A stretch of DNA of 64,000 nt from Bacteroidota bacterium (GTDB taxonomy: Bacteria; Bacteroidota; Bacteroidia; Flavobacteriales; Weeksellaceae). The notes below the pieces were generated by a model, which did not search any database, had not been told where the DNA came from, and saw only the letters and a list, made by a program, of their open reading frames with translations. The translations under genes and the position numbers were made by a program. This document shows, in pieces, positions 43,260-51,351 of the stretch. The stretch spans positions 1 through 64,000 of the forward strand of contig JAFAGO010000010.1 in NCBI GenBank assembly GCA_023422635.1, read 5' to 3'. How positions within the stretch are numbered: position 1 is the first letter of the stretch; every line of letters starts with the position of its first letter.

Positions 43260-44615
43260 TTATAAGTCACTGATCCATTTCAGGGCAGAAATACTTGGGA
43301 TGAAACAATATTCCCCTCCTTTTACAATATTGAAAGTCTGCAGACCTTTATACCTTTTCACAAGAGGATCTGCAGGCATTGTGAAGAGACCTTCCTTGTC
43401 CTGAACACCAATCATAGGATCTTTTTCGGAGCCAAGATTTTGAGAATTACCATCGTTCGCCCACTGTTTTTGAAGAAATTCCAATGTTCCCATTGCATTG
43501 GCACTGATTCCCATAAAATATTGTCCACGTTCTTTACCGTCATCTTTTGTAACCGCAGGTGGAACAATGTCTCCAAAAGTTACGCTTCTGCGAATGATTC
43601 TGTGCAAACGTTCATCCTCCAAAACAAAAGATTTTGAATCCCTTGGATTCATTCGTCTGATGTGAGAACTGAACGGACATTTCTTCCCAAATTCATCATT
43701 TTTAAAAGAAAAATCATTGTTTTTCTCAGCATCATCACCCAGTGCTTTATCATCTTTATCGGGCGAAAGAACCAATGGAGCACCACTTCGCCATCTGCCC
43801 ACCATTTTGGCAGCCAGCAATTCTGCCTCTTCCGGAGAATTGGTGTTTTCTAATACATATTTATTAAAATCTGCCACCTGACTTTGGTATTTTCTGAAAA
43901 TCATAAATGAACCATTTTTGCCTAATACATCAGGTTTCGGATAAGGTTTGGTAATATCGCCTTCACCGGGATAACCGAGGATGAATTCACCGGCTTTTAT
44001 GGGTCTGTCAAATCCGGAAGGGATTTCGATTCCGCTGCCATCTACTTCAGGATTACTGATACCATCACGGAAACCAAATACGTTTTTCACTTCCTCGGTC
44101 GCGCCAAAATCGTGACTGATTAATACATCTATACCGCTGTCACTTTCCAGTTTAGAACGGAATTCTTTAAGTTTTTCCTGCCAAGCTGCTTCACTGTCGG
44201 CAATAACTGCAGCGGCGATGTGCACATTTACATTTTTAAATGCTTTATCCCAGTTTTTAGGATCGTTTACGCCGATGTCATAAAGATAAGCCGAACGTTT
44301 TGCCATTCCTTCCTTAAACGATTCCGGAAAAGAATCCAGCGAATCTTGCGGAACGCCAATTTTTTCTAAACCATTATAGGTGAATGTTAAAAAAACAGAG
44401 GCGCCTTCGTTTTTGTGCCAATCTTTTGCGGAATTAATGAGCGGAATCAAATGTTTCAGCATCTGTTTCGCCTTTTCAGCATTTTTTATTTCTAGAAGAG
44501 CCACCGTTCCGTAGTAAGGAACGGGGCGGCTTCTTAAAATCAACGCCTGAATTTCTTCTAATGCAATGGTAACTTTATTGGGATTGAAAATCCTTTTCAA
44601 AAAATCTAATGCCAT
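43260..44615 (-). CDS. Dyp-type heme peroxidase
   Basis: 451 residues. The DyP hallmark GXXDG occurs as FGFRDGISNPEVDG (catalytic D184). The probable proximal heme His is H318 in CPFSSHIRRMNPRD, and the conserved Arg pair is in HRIIRRSVTFG. No Tat or Sec signal is seen at the N-terminus (MALDFLKRIFNPNK), so it is probably cytosolic. It sits between the 185-residue hypothetical gene and the catalase-like gene, inside the interval bounded by duplicated lysS ends. By eye its codons are more GC-rich than those of neighbouring genes. Confidence 0.9.
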   Translation of the reverse strand: MALDFLKRIFNPNKVTIALEEIQALILRSRPVPYYGTVALLEIKNAEKAKQMLKHLIPLINSAKDWHKNEGASVFLTFTYNGLEKIGVPQDSLDSFPESFKEGMAKRSAYLYDIGVNDPKNWDKAFKNVNVHIAAAVIADSEAAWQEKLKEFRSKLESDSGIDVLISHDFGATEEVKNVFGFRDGISNPEVDGSGIEIPSGFDRPIKAGEFILGYPGEGDITKPYPKPDVLGKNGSFMIFRKYQSQVADFNKYVLENTNSPEEAELLAAKMVGRWRSGAPLVLSPDKDDKALGDDAEKNNDFSFKNDEFGKKCPFSSHIRRMNPRDSKSFVLEDERLHRIIRRSVTFGDIVPPAVTKDDGKERGQYFMGISANAMGTLEFLQKQWANDGNSQNLGSEKDPMIGVQDKEGLFTMPADPLVKRYKGLQTFNIVKGGEYCFIPSISALKWISDL

Positions 44616-44639
44616 CGTTTTTCTTTAATGTTTGGAGGT

Positions 44640-45197
44640 CTATTTCTCGATTTGGTTGGCTTCATCAATAGCTTTGTTCAGCCCGGTAATGATTTTATCG
44701 TTTCTACGAACGTCATTCACCGTTAGATGAGGTACACCAACATACCAACCTGTTGCAGTAATTTGTTTGCTTAAAATAAATTCTTTCACGGATGGATCTT
44801 TAATTCCCGGCCAGCCTTCTACATTTCCGAAAATAATATCCATCAATTGCGGAATTTTTGTGGCAAAATCATCTATGTACGCATCCCAATCTCCATCGTA
44901 TGCCGTGCAAAACAGAATTTTGGTATCGTTATCGAAAAGTACAATTCTCAAATCGTGAAGTGTACCCACTTTTGTCGCACCTTTTAAATTTCCGTTTGCG
45001 ATCTCCATAATTTTTTTTAGATTTTCCGCACCTCCCGGCTTTAAATCTGCCATAGCGGTAAGCTCGGAAACCCGGCCCGATCGCAATCCTTTTTTTCCCG
45101 CAGATGTGGTAGAATGGTCATACCCATCATCGATGCCTTCAGAAAAATTGGCTTTGATAAGCTCTGCTGTAAGTTTTAGATTTTCAAATACTGACAT
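44640..45197 (-). CDS. Conserved hypothetical protein associated with the DyP peroxidase
   Basis: 185 residues without a signal peptide. Recognisable stretches are KVGTLHDLRIVLFDNDTKILF, CTAYDGDWDAYIDDFATKIPQ and FGNVEGWPGIKDPSVKEFI, which suggest an alpha/beta (ferredoxin-like) fold. I recall similar segments accompanying peroxidase genes but know no function. It is the first gene of the DyP-catalase cassette (24-bp gap to DyP), so a shared role is likely. Confidence 0.7.
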   Translation of the reverse strand: MSVFENLKLTAELIKANFSEGIDDGYDHSTTSAGKKGLRSGRVSELTAMADLKPGGAENLKKIMEIANGNLKGATKVGTLHDLRIVLFDNDTKILFCTAYDGDWDAYIDDFATKIPQLMDIIFGNVEGWPGIKDPSVKEFILSKQITATGWYVGVPHLTVNDVRRNDKIITGLNKAIDEANQIEK

Positions 45198-45353
45198 AAT
45201 AATTTAGATTTTAAATTAATATATTGTGATTTTTAGGGAGCATCAAATATTAAACAAATTTTTAAATAACTTTTTACTTTCGTTATGTAAAGCATACAGA
45301 TTGAGAAATCGTAATAATAACTTTTCCCACTCAGTTTTATTATTAAAACAAAT

Positions 45354-45374
45354 AAGCGAACTTAAAGTTCGCTT
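45354..45374 (-). terminator. Terminator of lysS with stem AGCGAAC/GTTCGCT, copy 2
   Basis: An 8-bp stem (45354-45361 with 45367-45374), a five-base loop and a U-rich tail on the minus strand. It has the same stem as the terminator at 41853-41876. Confidence 0.75.
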
Positions 45375-45396
45375 TGCATTTTATTTTTAAAAATTT

Positions 45397-47097
45397 TTAA
45401 ACCAGCTTCATCATCAGCAAAACATCATCAATTTTCTCAACTTTTACCAAATTGTTTTTGGTTAAAGTTTTAGAAGCTTTATCCCATTTTTTGCCGGAAA
45501 GTGCAGATTTTTCTTTTACTTCATTTAACGGTAAAGCATCTCCGGATTTTAAAATTTCTAAGATTACCTTTTCATCCTCGCCCAACTCAATACTTGGTGC
45601 TTTTTTCTCTGGTCGCATCTGCGGAAAAAACAACACTTCTTGAATGGAAGGATTATTGGTAAGGAACATAATTAATCGATCCATCCCAATTCCTAGACCA
45701 GAAGTTGGTGGCATACCATATTCCAATGCACGAAGAAAATCTTGATCGATAAACATTGCTTCATCATCTCCTTTTTCGGAAAGTTTTAATTGTTCTTCAA
45801 AACGTTCTCTTTGGTCAATTGGATCGTTTAACTCGGAGTAGGCATTGGCAATTTCTTTCCCACAAACCATCAACTCAAAGCGTTCAGTTAAACCTTCTTT
45901 GCTTCTGTGTTTTTTGGTAAGTGGCGACATTTCAATTGGATAATCCGTAATGAAAGTTGGTTGAATAAAGTTGCCTTCACATTTTTCGCCAAAAATTTCA
46001 TCAATCAATTTCCCTTTACCCATCGTTTCATCCACTTCAATATCAATGGATTTTGCGAACTCACGAATTTCATCTTCAGATTTACCGGTAATATCAAAAC
46101 CCGTGAATTGAATAATCGCATCCGTCATTGAAACTCTTGGATACGGCGCTTTCCATTCGATTTCATGTTCGCAAAACGTTGATTTTGAACTTCCAGCATT
46201 CACCTCTGTTGCACAGAATTCCAAAAGTTGCTCCGTGAACGTCATCATCCAATTATAATCTTTGTACGCCACATAAATTTCCATAGCGGTAAACTCTGGA
46301 TTATGGGTTCTATCCATTCCTTCATTTCTGAAGTTTTTTGAAAACTCGTATACGCCATCAAAACCTCCAACGATGAGTCTTTTCAGATACAATTCATTGG
46401 CAATTCTTAAATATAAAGGAATATCTAGCGCGTTATGGTGCGTAATGAAAGGTCTTGCTGCGGCGCCACCAGGAATTGCTTGTAAGATTGGGGTTTCCAC
46501 TTCAAAATAACCCGCTTTGTTAAAGAATTCTCGCATTGCATTGAAAAGTTTTGTTCTCTTCACGAAAATTTCTTTCACATTTGGATTCACAACCAAATCA
46601 GCATAACGCTGTCTGTAACGCATTTCTGGATCATTGAATGCATCAAAAATATTTCCTTCCGCATCTACTTTTGGGAGCGGCAACGGGCGAAGCGCTTTGG
46701 TTAACAACGTGAAATTTTTAACTAAAACGGTAATTTCACCAACTTGTGTTTTAAACATTTCTCCTTCGATACCGATAATATCGCCGATATCTAAAAGATG
46801 TTTGTACACTTCGTTGTATAGGGTTTTATCTTCATCAGGACAAATTTCATCGCGATTGAAATATACTTGAATTCTACCAGAAGCATCCTGCAATTCTGCA
46901 AAACTTGCTTTCCCCTGAATTCTTCTAGACATCAATCTTCCCGCAATTTTCACCTTCTTGCCTTCTTCGTAAGCGACTTTTAGATATTCTGCAGTATCGG
47001 TAACCTTATATTCCTCTGCAGGATATGCGTTTATGCCTAACTCTGTAAGCTTCTGAAGTTTTTCACGACGGATGATTTCCTGTTCTGATAATGACAT
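45397..47097 (-). CDS. lysS: Lysine--tRNA ligase
   Basis: A class II synthetase of 566 residues from the ATG at 47097 (MSLSEQEIIRREKL); the frame extends to an upstream alternative codon at 47145. It has the N-terminal OB-fold anticodon domain, motif 2 FRNEGMDRTHNPEF and motif 3 GLGIGMDRLIMFL. A C-terminal extension of about 60 residues beyond the usual bacterial LysS end (from GEDEKVILEIL) resembles a small helical winged domain. Its last 35 residues are duplicated at 41951-42067. Confidence 0.96.
   Translation of the reverse strand: MSLSEQEIIRREKLQKLTELGINAYPAEEYKVTDTAEYLKVAYEEGKKVKIAGRLMSRRIQGKASFAELQDASGRIQVYFNRDEICPDEDKTLYNEVYKHLLDIGDIIGIEGEMFKTQVGEITVLVKNFTLLTKALRPLPLPKVDAEGNIFDAFNDPEMRYRQRYADLVVNPNVKEIFVKRTKLFNAMREFFNKAGYFEVETPILQAIPGGAAARPFITHHNALDIPLYLRIANELYLKRLIVGGFDGVYEFSKNFRNEGMDRTHNPEFTAMEIYVAYKDYNWMMTFTEQLLEFCATEVNAGSSKSTFCEHEIEWKAPYPRVSMTDAIIQFTGFDITGKSEDEIREFAKSIDIEVDETMGKGKLIDEIFGEKCEGNFIQPTFITDYPIEMSPLTKKHRSKEGLTERFELMVCGKEIANAYSELNDPIDQRERFEEQLKLSEKGDDEAMFIDQDFLRALEYGMPPTSGLGIGMDRLIMFLTNNPSIQEVLFFPQMRPEKKAPSIELGEDEKVILEILKSGDALPLNEVKEKSALSGKKWDKASKTLTKNNLVKVEKIDDVLLMMKLV
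45440..45501. repeat. 62-bp exact direct repeat, right copy (inside the lysS 3' end)
   Basis: Identical to 41991-42052. It encodes the LSGKKWDKASK...NNLVK part of the LysS tail. Confidence 0.9.
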
Positions 47098-47120
47098 TTT
47101 AATTATATTTTTTCGACTTG

Positions 47121-47128
47121 CAAAAATA
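47121..47128 (-). promoter_or_regulatory. -7 promoter element for lysS
   Basis: Minus-strand TATTTTTG fits TAnnTTTG, with 23 bp between it and the lysS ATG. This supports the internal ATG at 47097 as the start. Confidence 0.5.
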
Positions 47129-47190
47129 AGGATTTTCTTCAACAAAAAAGACAGCTTTCGCTGCCTTTATTCTTTTAATCTATTGGAAGA

Positions 47191-47568
47191 CTATTTTTTA
47201 AAGCTTAAAATGTATTTCACCATTTCTTTTGCATGTTCTTTCGAAATATTGGGATGCGCTTGCATAGGAACTTGTCCCCAGACACCACTTCCCCCATCAA
47301 TAATTTTGGAAGCAAGCAATTCCGTATCGGCTTCGGTATATTTATCTGCAATGTCGGCGTACGATGGGCCTACAAATGTTTGTGAATCTTTATGACAACT
47401 TAAGCAGTCGGAACTCATAATCAAGGTATAGCCCTGCAGATTTTTATTTCCTTCGCGTACTTCTTTTTTCACTGCTGGAATTTGAGGAGATTCTACTGGC
47501 GTTTCTTCCTTTTTCTGACACGAAAAAAGAAGGAAAGAAAGTGAAAAGAAGCAAATAAATTTATGCAT
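47191..47568 (-). CDS. c-type cytochrome lipoprotein
   Basis: 125 residues. The signal peptide ends in lipobox LLFSC. A single heme-binding CLSCH motif occurs in SSDCLSCHKDSQTFVGPSY, and the axial Met is probably in VPMQAHPNIS. It is a small periplasmic electron carrier anchored to a membrane. The start codon overlaps the stop of the preceding small lipoprotein gene by one base. Confidence 0.9.
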   Translation of the reverse strand: MHKFICFFSLSFLLFSCQKKEETPVESPQIPAVKKEVREGNKNLQGYTLIMSSDCLSCHKDSQTFVGPSYADIADKYTEADTELLASKIIDGGSGVWGQVPMQAHPNISKEHAKEMVKYILSFKK

Positions 47569-47786
47569 TATTTAGTCGCTGTAGAGTCGGCAACCGCAGG
47601 TGTAGCAGTTTCGGCAGTCGTAGCATTCCCCTCTGATGTTGCTGGCGCAGCCGCTGAATCTGTTGTTACGGTTGCTTCTGGTTCTTGAAGCATTACATTA
47701 GAATCTTGTAAAGAATGATCTGGACCTTTACTACAAGAAATGATGGCTAAACTTCCGATAAATGCAAGTGCGATAACTTTTTTCAT
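47568..47786 (-). CDS. Small Ala/Thr-rich lipoprotein
   Basis: 72 residues. The signal peptide carries lipobox AIISC (Cys 18). The mature peptide is low-complexity (AAAPATSEGNATTAETATPA), with no recognised domain. It is translationally coupled (TAATG) to the cytochrome c gene, so it may be an accessory to that cytochrome. Confidence 0.75.
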   Translation of the reverse strand: MKKVIALAFIGSLAIISCSKGPDHSLQDSNVMLQEPEATVTTDSAAAPATSEGNATTAETATPAVADSTATK

Positions 47787-47801
47787 TGTTTAAATTTTTT
47801 A

Positions 47802-47809
47802 CAAAAGTA
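47802..47809 (-). promoter_or_regulatory. -7 promoter element for the lipoprotein-cytochrome unit
   Basis: Minus-strand TACTTTTG fits TAnnTTTG, with 15 bp between it and the lipoprotein start. Confidence 0.5.
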
Positions 47810-47940
47810 AGGTTTTAAGTTTTTAGATTCAATTTAAATTTTCACTTCATCACCCTTCTTTATTTTTGAATTTTAGATGAATAAAATGCATTTCTCTTAA
47901 TTATTATAAAAATCACTTTCCAATTAAAAGCAGGATTAAG

Positions 47941-47948
47941 TACATTTG
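47941..47948 (+). promoter_or_regulatory. -7 promoter element for the T9SS substrate gene
   Basis: TACATTTG fits TAnnTTTG, with 26 bp between it and the start codon. No clear -33 TTG is present. Confidence 0.45.
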
Positions 47949-47974
47949 TCGCCTTTAAAATTAAAATGTAAGAA

Positions 47975-49519
47975 ATGAAAAAAGCTCTATGTTCTATTGC
48001 CGCACTCGTGGCAGCTCTGCAAATGAATTCCCAAATTTTTAATGCAGGTTTTGAAAACAACAACGGAACACCTTTATCTGAATTTACCACTTTAAATCTC
48101 GATGGAAATTCTGTTCCTTTTTATGCAGACGTACAAGATTTTAATACCGAAGCTTGGATTCAGTTTTATGATGGACACGATAACAAAATTGCATTCAGTA
48201 CATCTTATTATGATCCAAGTGGACAATCGAATGATTGGTTAATTACCCCGAAAATTGATGTTCCTGTGGAAGGAAATCCTACATTATATTGGAAAGGAAA
48301 ATCCTACGATTTCGATTTTACGGATTCGTATGCGGTAAAAATTTCTGAAACCAATAACAATCCGGATTCTTTTGTAACGCTAGAACAAATTGATAATGAA
48401 CAAGCTTTTGAATTTGCTTCACACTCTTTAAACCTTTCCAACTATAAAGGGAAAAGCATTTACATTGCGTTTGTAAATAACACATATGATGGAACTTATC
48501 TTGCTCTTGATGATTTGTATTTAAGCAAATCTGAAAATTGTGTAATGCCAGATTTAAGTGGCTTTGGCGTAACACAGTTGATGCCAAATTCAGTAAGTGT
48601 TCAATGGGGATCCAATCCTGAAATCAATTTACTCGACACTGGATTAACAACTTTTGATCAAGCCGTAACAAGCTCTGGCACCACTGCTTCAAATACAAAA
48701 ACGTACACCGACTTAATTCCTGGAAAAAGATATCAATTTTTCTTAAAAAATGCCGTATGCGGCTCAGGTTGGGCAGGTCCAAAATCAGTTTTTACACCAT
48801 CAACGTTACCATATAGCTACGATTTCGAAAAAACAACCGAAAATTATGGAGAATATGATTCCGATGGATGGTCGTCTTATGTTTGGCTCAATGGAGAAAA
48901 TTCTGAGGTATCGAACGCTGGTAACGGATACGTGTACAATAACACCAGTTCGTCTTCTACGAAAAACGATTGGCTTTTTAGTTATCCCGTTTATTTAGAA
49001 GCTGGCGAAACCCTCAACATCAACTATTTTGCTGCAATAGGAAATTCAGAAGCTGATCCCGCAACGTTAAAAGTTTCCATAGCAACTGCTCAAGAAACGA
49101 GCAGTATTATATCTGATTTATCTACTGAAATCATTTCAGAATCGACCTATTCAGAAAAGTCAACCCAATTTACAGCAACGAATTCTGGCGTATATTATGT
49201 TGCTTTCGGAAATGTTACTGCGCCAGTTTCAGAAACAACTGCACTTCGTCTCGACACCATCAACTTCACCAAGGAATCGTTGTCAGTTTCCGAAAATTCA
49301 GCGAGCAAAATTAATATTTATCCTAATCCAGTTGCCGATTTCTTGCATATCGACTCGCCATCAAACCTTTTGAAGGTAGAAGTTTTTACAGCGGATGGAA
49401 GTTTAATTTTAAGTCAAAAGAGCAATCAAATTAATTTTTCAAATCTTCCAAAAGGGTTATATATAGTGAAGTTAACAACCGCGCTTGGAACAAAAACAGA
49501 AAAAGTAATCAAAAAATAA
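47975..49519 (+). CDS. T9SS-secreted adhesin-like protein with choice-of-anchor J domain
   Basis: 514 residues. A Sec signal peptide (about 19 residues) comes first. An N-terminal cleaved-adhesin/choice-of-anchor J-like jelly roll (about 20-180) follows, with SNDWLITPKIDV and YLALDDLYLS. A fibronectin III-like segment lies around VSVQWGSNPEINLL, and a second jelly roll with KNDWLFSYPVYL comes after it. The C-terminal type IX sorting domain starts at NIYPNPVADFLHI and ends GLYIVKLTTALGTKTEKVIKK. It is secreted or attached to the cell surface by T9SS. It is monocistronic; the trp promoter begins at its stop codon. Confidence 0.9.
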   Translation: MKKALCSIAALVAALQMNSQIFNAGFENNNGTPLSEFTTLNLDGNSVPFYADVQDFNTEAWIQFYDGHDNKIAFSTSYYDPSGQSNDWLITPKIDVPVEGNPTLYWKGKSYDFDFTDSYAVKISETNNNPDSFVTLEQIDNEQAFEFASHSLNLSNYKGKSIYIAFVNNTYDGTYLALDDLYLSKSENCVMPDLSGFGVTQLMPNSVSVQWGSNPEINLLDTGLTTFDQAVTSSGTTASNTKTYTDLIPGKRYQFFLKNAVCGSGWAGPKSVFTPSTLPYSYDFEKTTENYGEYDSDGWSSYVWLNGENSEVSNAGNGYVYNNTSSSSTKNDWLFSYPVYLEAGETLNINYFAAIGNSEADPATLKVSIATAQETSSIISDLSTEIISESTYSEKSTQFTATNSGVYYVAFGNVTAPVSETTALRLDTINFTKESLSVSENSASKINIYPNPVADFLHIDSPSNLLKVEVFTADGSLILSQKSNQINFSNLPKGLYIVKLTTALGTKTEKVIKK

Positions 49520-49549
49520 TTGTTCATTTCAAAAAACTTTCTACATTTG
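49520..49549 (+). promoter_or_regulatory. Promoter of the trp operon
   Basis: TTG (49520-49522), 19 bp, then TACATTTG (49542-49549). This is a near-ideal Bacteroidota promoter. Transcription should start at about 49554, giving a leader of about 48 nt before the trpL start codon. Confidence 0.75.
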
Positions 49550-49601
49550 CCCCAATAAAACGACAGTTACTTCTGCTCGTTAAAAAAATAAAAGTATTCA
49601 G

Positions 49602-49661
49602 ATGAATCTAACAGCAAACAAAACTTGGTGGTGGCTTTCAAAATCTTGTCAAAGATCTTGA
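49602..49661 (+). CDS. trpL: trp operon leader peptide
   Basis: A 19-residue ORF, MNLTANKTWWWLSKSCQRS, with three consecutive Trp codons (49626-49634) and a TGA stop at 49659-49661. It lies between a consensus promoter and a terminator hairpin, 117 bp ahead of trpE. Ribosome stalling at the Trp codons would free 49647-49658 to pair with the 5' arm of the terminator. This is the textbook arrangement of ribosome-mediated attenuation. Confidence 0.85.
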   Translation: MNLTANKTWWWLSKSCQRS

Positions 49662-49736
49662 TGCACTTTCCATTTTTGTAAGCGAATAAAAAATAGAAAT
49701 TTAAGGACTTTGACGTAATGTTGAAGTCTTTTTTTT
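49647..49736 (+). promoter_or_regulatory. trp attenuator (antiterminator/terminator)
   Basis: The terminator is 49705-49714 paired with 49720-49729 (10 bp including three G-U, loop GTAAT), followed by seven T. The competing antiterminator is 49647-49658 paired with 49704-49715: 11 of 12 positions pair, with a 7-bp Watson-Crick core GTCAAAG/CTTTGAC. The upstream arm overlaps the last trpL codons, so a ribosome at the trpL stop would hide it and let the terminator form. Confidence 0.8.
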
Positions 49737-49761
49737 GTCATTCTGAGCTTGTCGAAGAATC
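49737..49761 (+). repeat. Dispersed CTGAGC...TCGAA repeat, copy 2
   Basis: GTCATTCTGAGCTTGTCGAAG immediately after the attenuator U-tract and just before trpE. It shares the TCTGAGC/GTCGAAGA core with 51205-51227 and the minus-strand copy at 15698-15717. Confidence 0.65.
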
Positions 49762-49777
49762 TTTAAATTAAAAGAAA

Positions 49778-51199
49778 ATGAATTTCAATCAAACCATCAA
49801 AATAAAAACTTCCGTAAAATCCAAATTATCAGATTTGTTCACGCCGATCGGAATTTATCTTCGACTTCGAGATCAGTTTCGGGATACGATTCTTTTGGAA
49901 AGTGCGGGAAATTCTGGAGAAAACAATAATTTTTCGTTTATCGGAATCAACGCGATTGCAGGAATCGAAATCCGAGATTACAAGGAAGCAGAATTCAAAT
50001 TTCCTTCAGAAAATCCCATTAAAATAGATTTGAGAAACGCAAAACTTGCGGAAATTCTTCAGAATTTTTCAAAGTGTTTTGAATGTGAAGAACCCAACGA
50101 AAAAATAGGAAAGCAAGCACAAGGATTTTTCGGATATACCAGTTATGATGCGATTCCGTTTTTTGAAAACATAAAATTCAAAGAACAATCCGAGGAAAAT
50201 AAAATCCCTTTGATGCGTTACAGATTGTATCAATACGTGATCGCAATCAACCATCACAACGAAGAATTATTTTTAATTGAAAACAAAATCGATGGCTTAA
50301 AATCCGAACTTTCAACGATCGAAAATCTCATCGAACAAAAAAATGCGCCAGTCTTTCCTTTCAAAAGTTTAGGCGAAGAAACGTCGAATTTAACAGATGA
50401 AGAATATTTAAAATCTGTTGATTTTGCCAAGCAACATTGTTTTCGAGGCGATGTTTTTCAATTGGTTTTGAGCAGAAGATTCGAGCAGAAATTCCAAGGC
50501 GATGAATTCAATGTTTATCGTGCTTTACGAAGCATCAATCCTTCTCCATATTTATTTTTCTTCGATTATGGCGATTACAAATTGATGGGTTCCAGTCCAG
50601 AAAGTCAACTTATCATTAATGATCAAAAAGCCATCATTCATCCAATTGCAGGAACTTTCAAGCGAACCGGAAATATAGAAAAAGATTTGGAAGCCGCCGA
50701 AGAACTCAAAAAAGATCCCAAAGAAAACGCCGAACACACGATGTTGGTGGATTTAGGTCGAAACGATTTGAGTATTCACGGAAAAAACACCAGAGTTTCA
50801 AAACTGAAGGAAATCCACTTCTTTTCGCACGTCATTCATATGGTTTCGGAAGTTGTTGCGGACGTCGACAAAAACCAAAATCCCTACGAAATGATTGCCA
50901 CCACTTTTCCTCAAGGTACTTTGAGTGGTGCTCCAAAATACCGCGCAATGCAGCTGATAGACGAACAGGAGAAGACTTCCCGCAGTTTTTATGCAGGTTG
51001 CATCGGTTTTGTCGGTTTCGATGGCAGTTGCAATCAGGCGATTATGATTCGGACTTTCTTGAGCAAAAACAACACGCTTTTTTATCAAGCAGGCGCAGGT
51101 TTGGTCGCAAAATCCGTCCCCGAAAACGAGCTTCAAGAAGTCAATAACAAATTGGGGGCTTTGAAAAAAGCAATTGTAAAAGCCGAAAAAATTGTTTAA
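49778..51199 (+). CDS. trpE: Anthranilate synthase component I
   Basis: A 473-residue chorismate-utilising enzyme that makes anthranilate with ammonia from TrpG. The Trp feedback site LLES is present (TILLESAGNSGE, about residues 38-49), so the enzyme should be inhibited by tryptophan. Catalytic-domain motifs are SSPESQLII, HPIAGTFKRTG, LVDLGRNDL, TTFPQGTLSGAPKYRAM and FYAGCIGFVGFDG. It is the first structural gene after the attenuator. Confidence 0.96.
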   Translation: MNFNQTIKIKTSVKSKLSDLFTPIGIYLRLRDQFRDTILLESAGNSGENNNFSFIGINAIAGIEIRDYKEAEFKFPSENPIKIDLRNAKLAEILQNFSKCFECEEPNEKIGKQAQGFFGYTSYDAIPFFENIKFKEQSEENKIPLMRYRLYQYVIAINHHNEELFLIENKIDGLKSELSTIENLIEQKNAPVFPFKSLGEETSNLTDEEYLKSVDFAKQHCFRGDVFQLVLSRRFEQKFQGDEFNVYRALRSINPSPYLFFFDYGDYKLMGSSPESQLIINDQKAIIHPIAGTFKRTGNIEKDLEAAEELKKDPKENAEHTMLVDLGRNDLSIHGKNTRVSKLKEIHFFSHVIHMVSEVVADVDKNQNPYEMIATTFPQGTLSGAPKYRAMQLIDEQEKTSRSFYAGCIGFVGFDGSCNQAIMIRTFLSKNNTLFYQAGAGLVAKSVPENELQEVNNKLGALKKAIVKAEKIV

Positions 51200-51204
51200 T
51201 AGAT

Positions 51205-51227
51205 GTCAGTCTGAGCAGAGTCGAAGA
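51205..51227 (+). repeat. Dispersed CTGAGC...TCGAA repeat, copy 3
   Basis: GTCAGTCTGAGCAGAGTCGA and flanking bases, 5 bp after the trpE stop. It is in the same orientation as copy 2. Confidence 0.65.
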
Positions 51228-51242
51228 TTTATGGCGACATTT

Positions 51243-51313
51243 TTCCGTCTTCCGCTCCCAATCTTTTTCTTCGCTTCGCTGCGAAAAAGGATTTCCGCTA
51301 AAGCCGGGTCGCA
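51243..51313 (-). ncRNA. Structured element resembling Flavo-1 RNA, copy 1
   Basis: Minus-strand reading: AGCGGAAATCCTTTTT (51284-51299), a small hairpin, then AAAAAGATTGGGAGCGG (51252-51268), which close a long stem. The same two blocks, in the same order, occur on the plus strand at 57349-57408. The pattern recalls the Bacteroidota Flavo-1 motif, but that name is my inference from memory. It lies in the 152-bp trpE-trpG gap, antisense to the operon. Confidence 0.5.
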
Positions 51314-51351
51314 ATTCAGTCATAAAATGAAATTTTAGTCAAAAGAACGAA

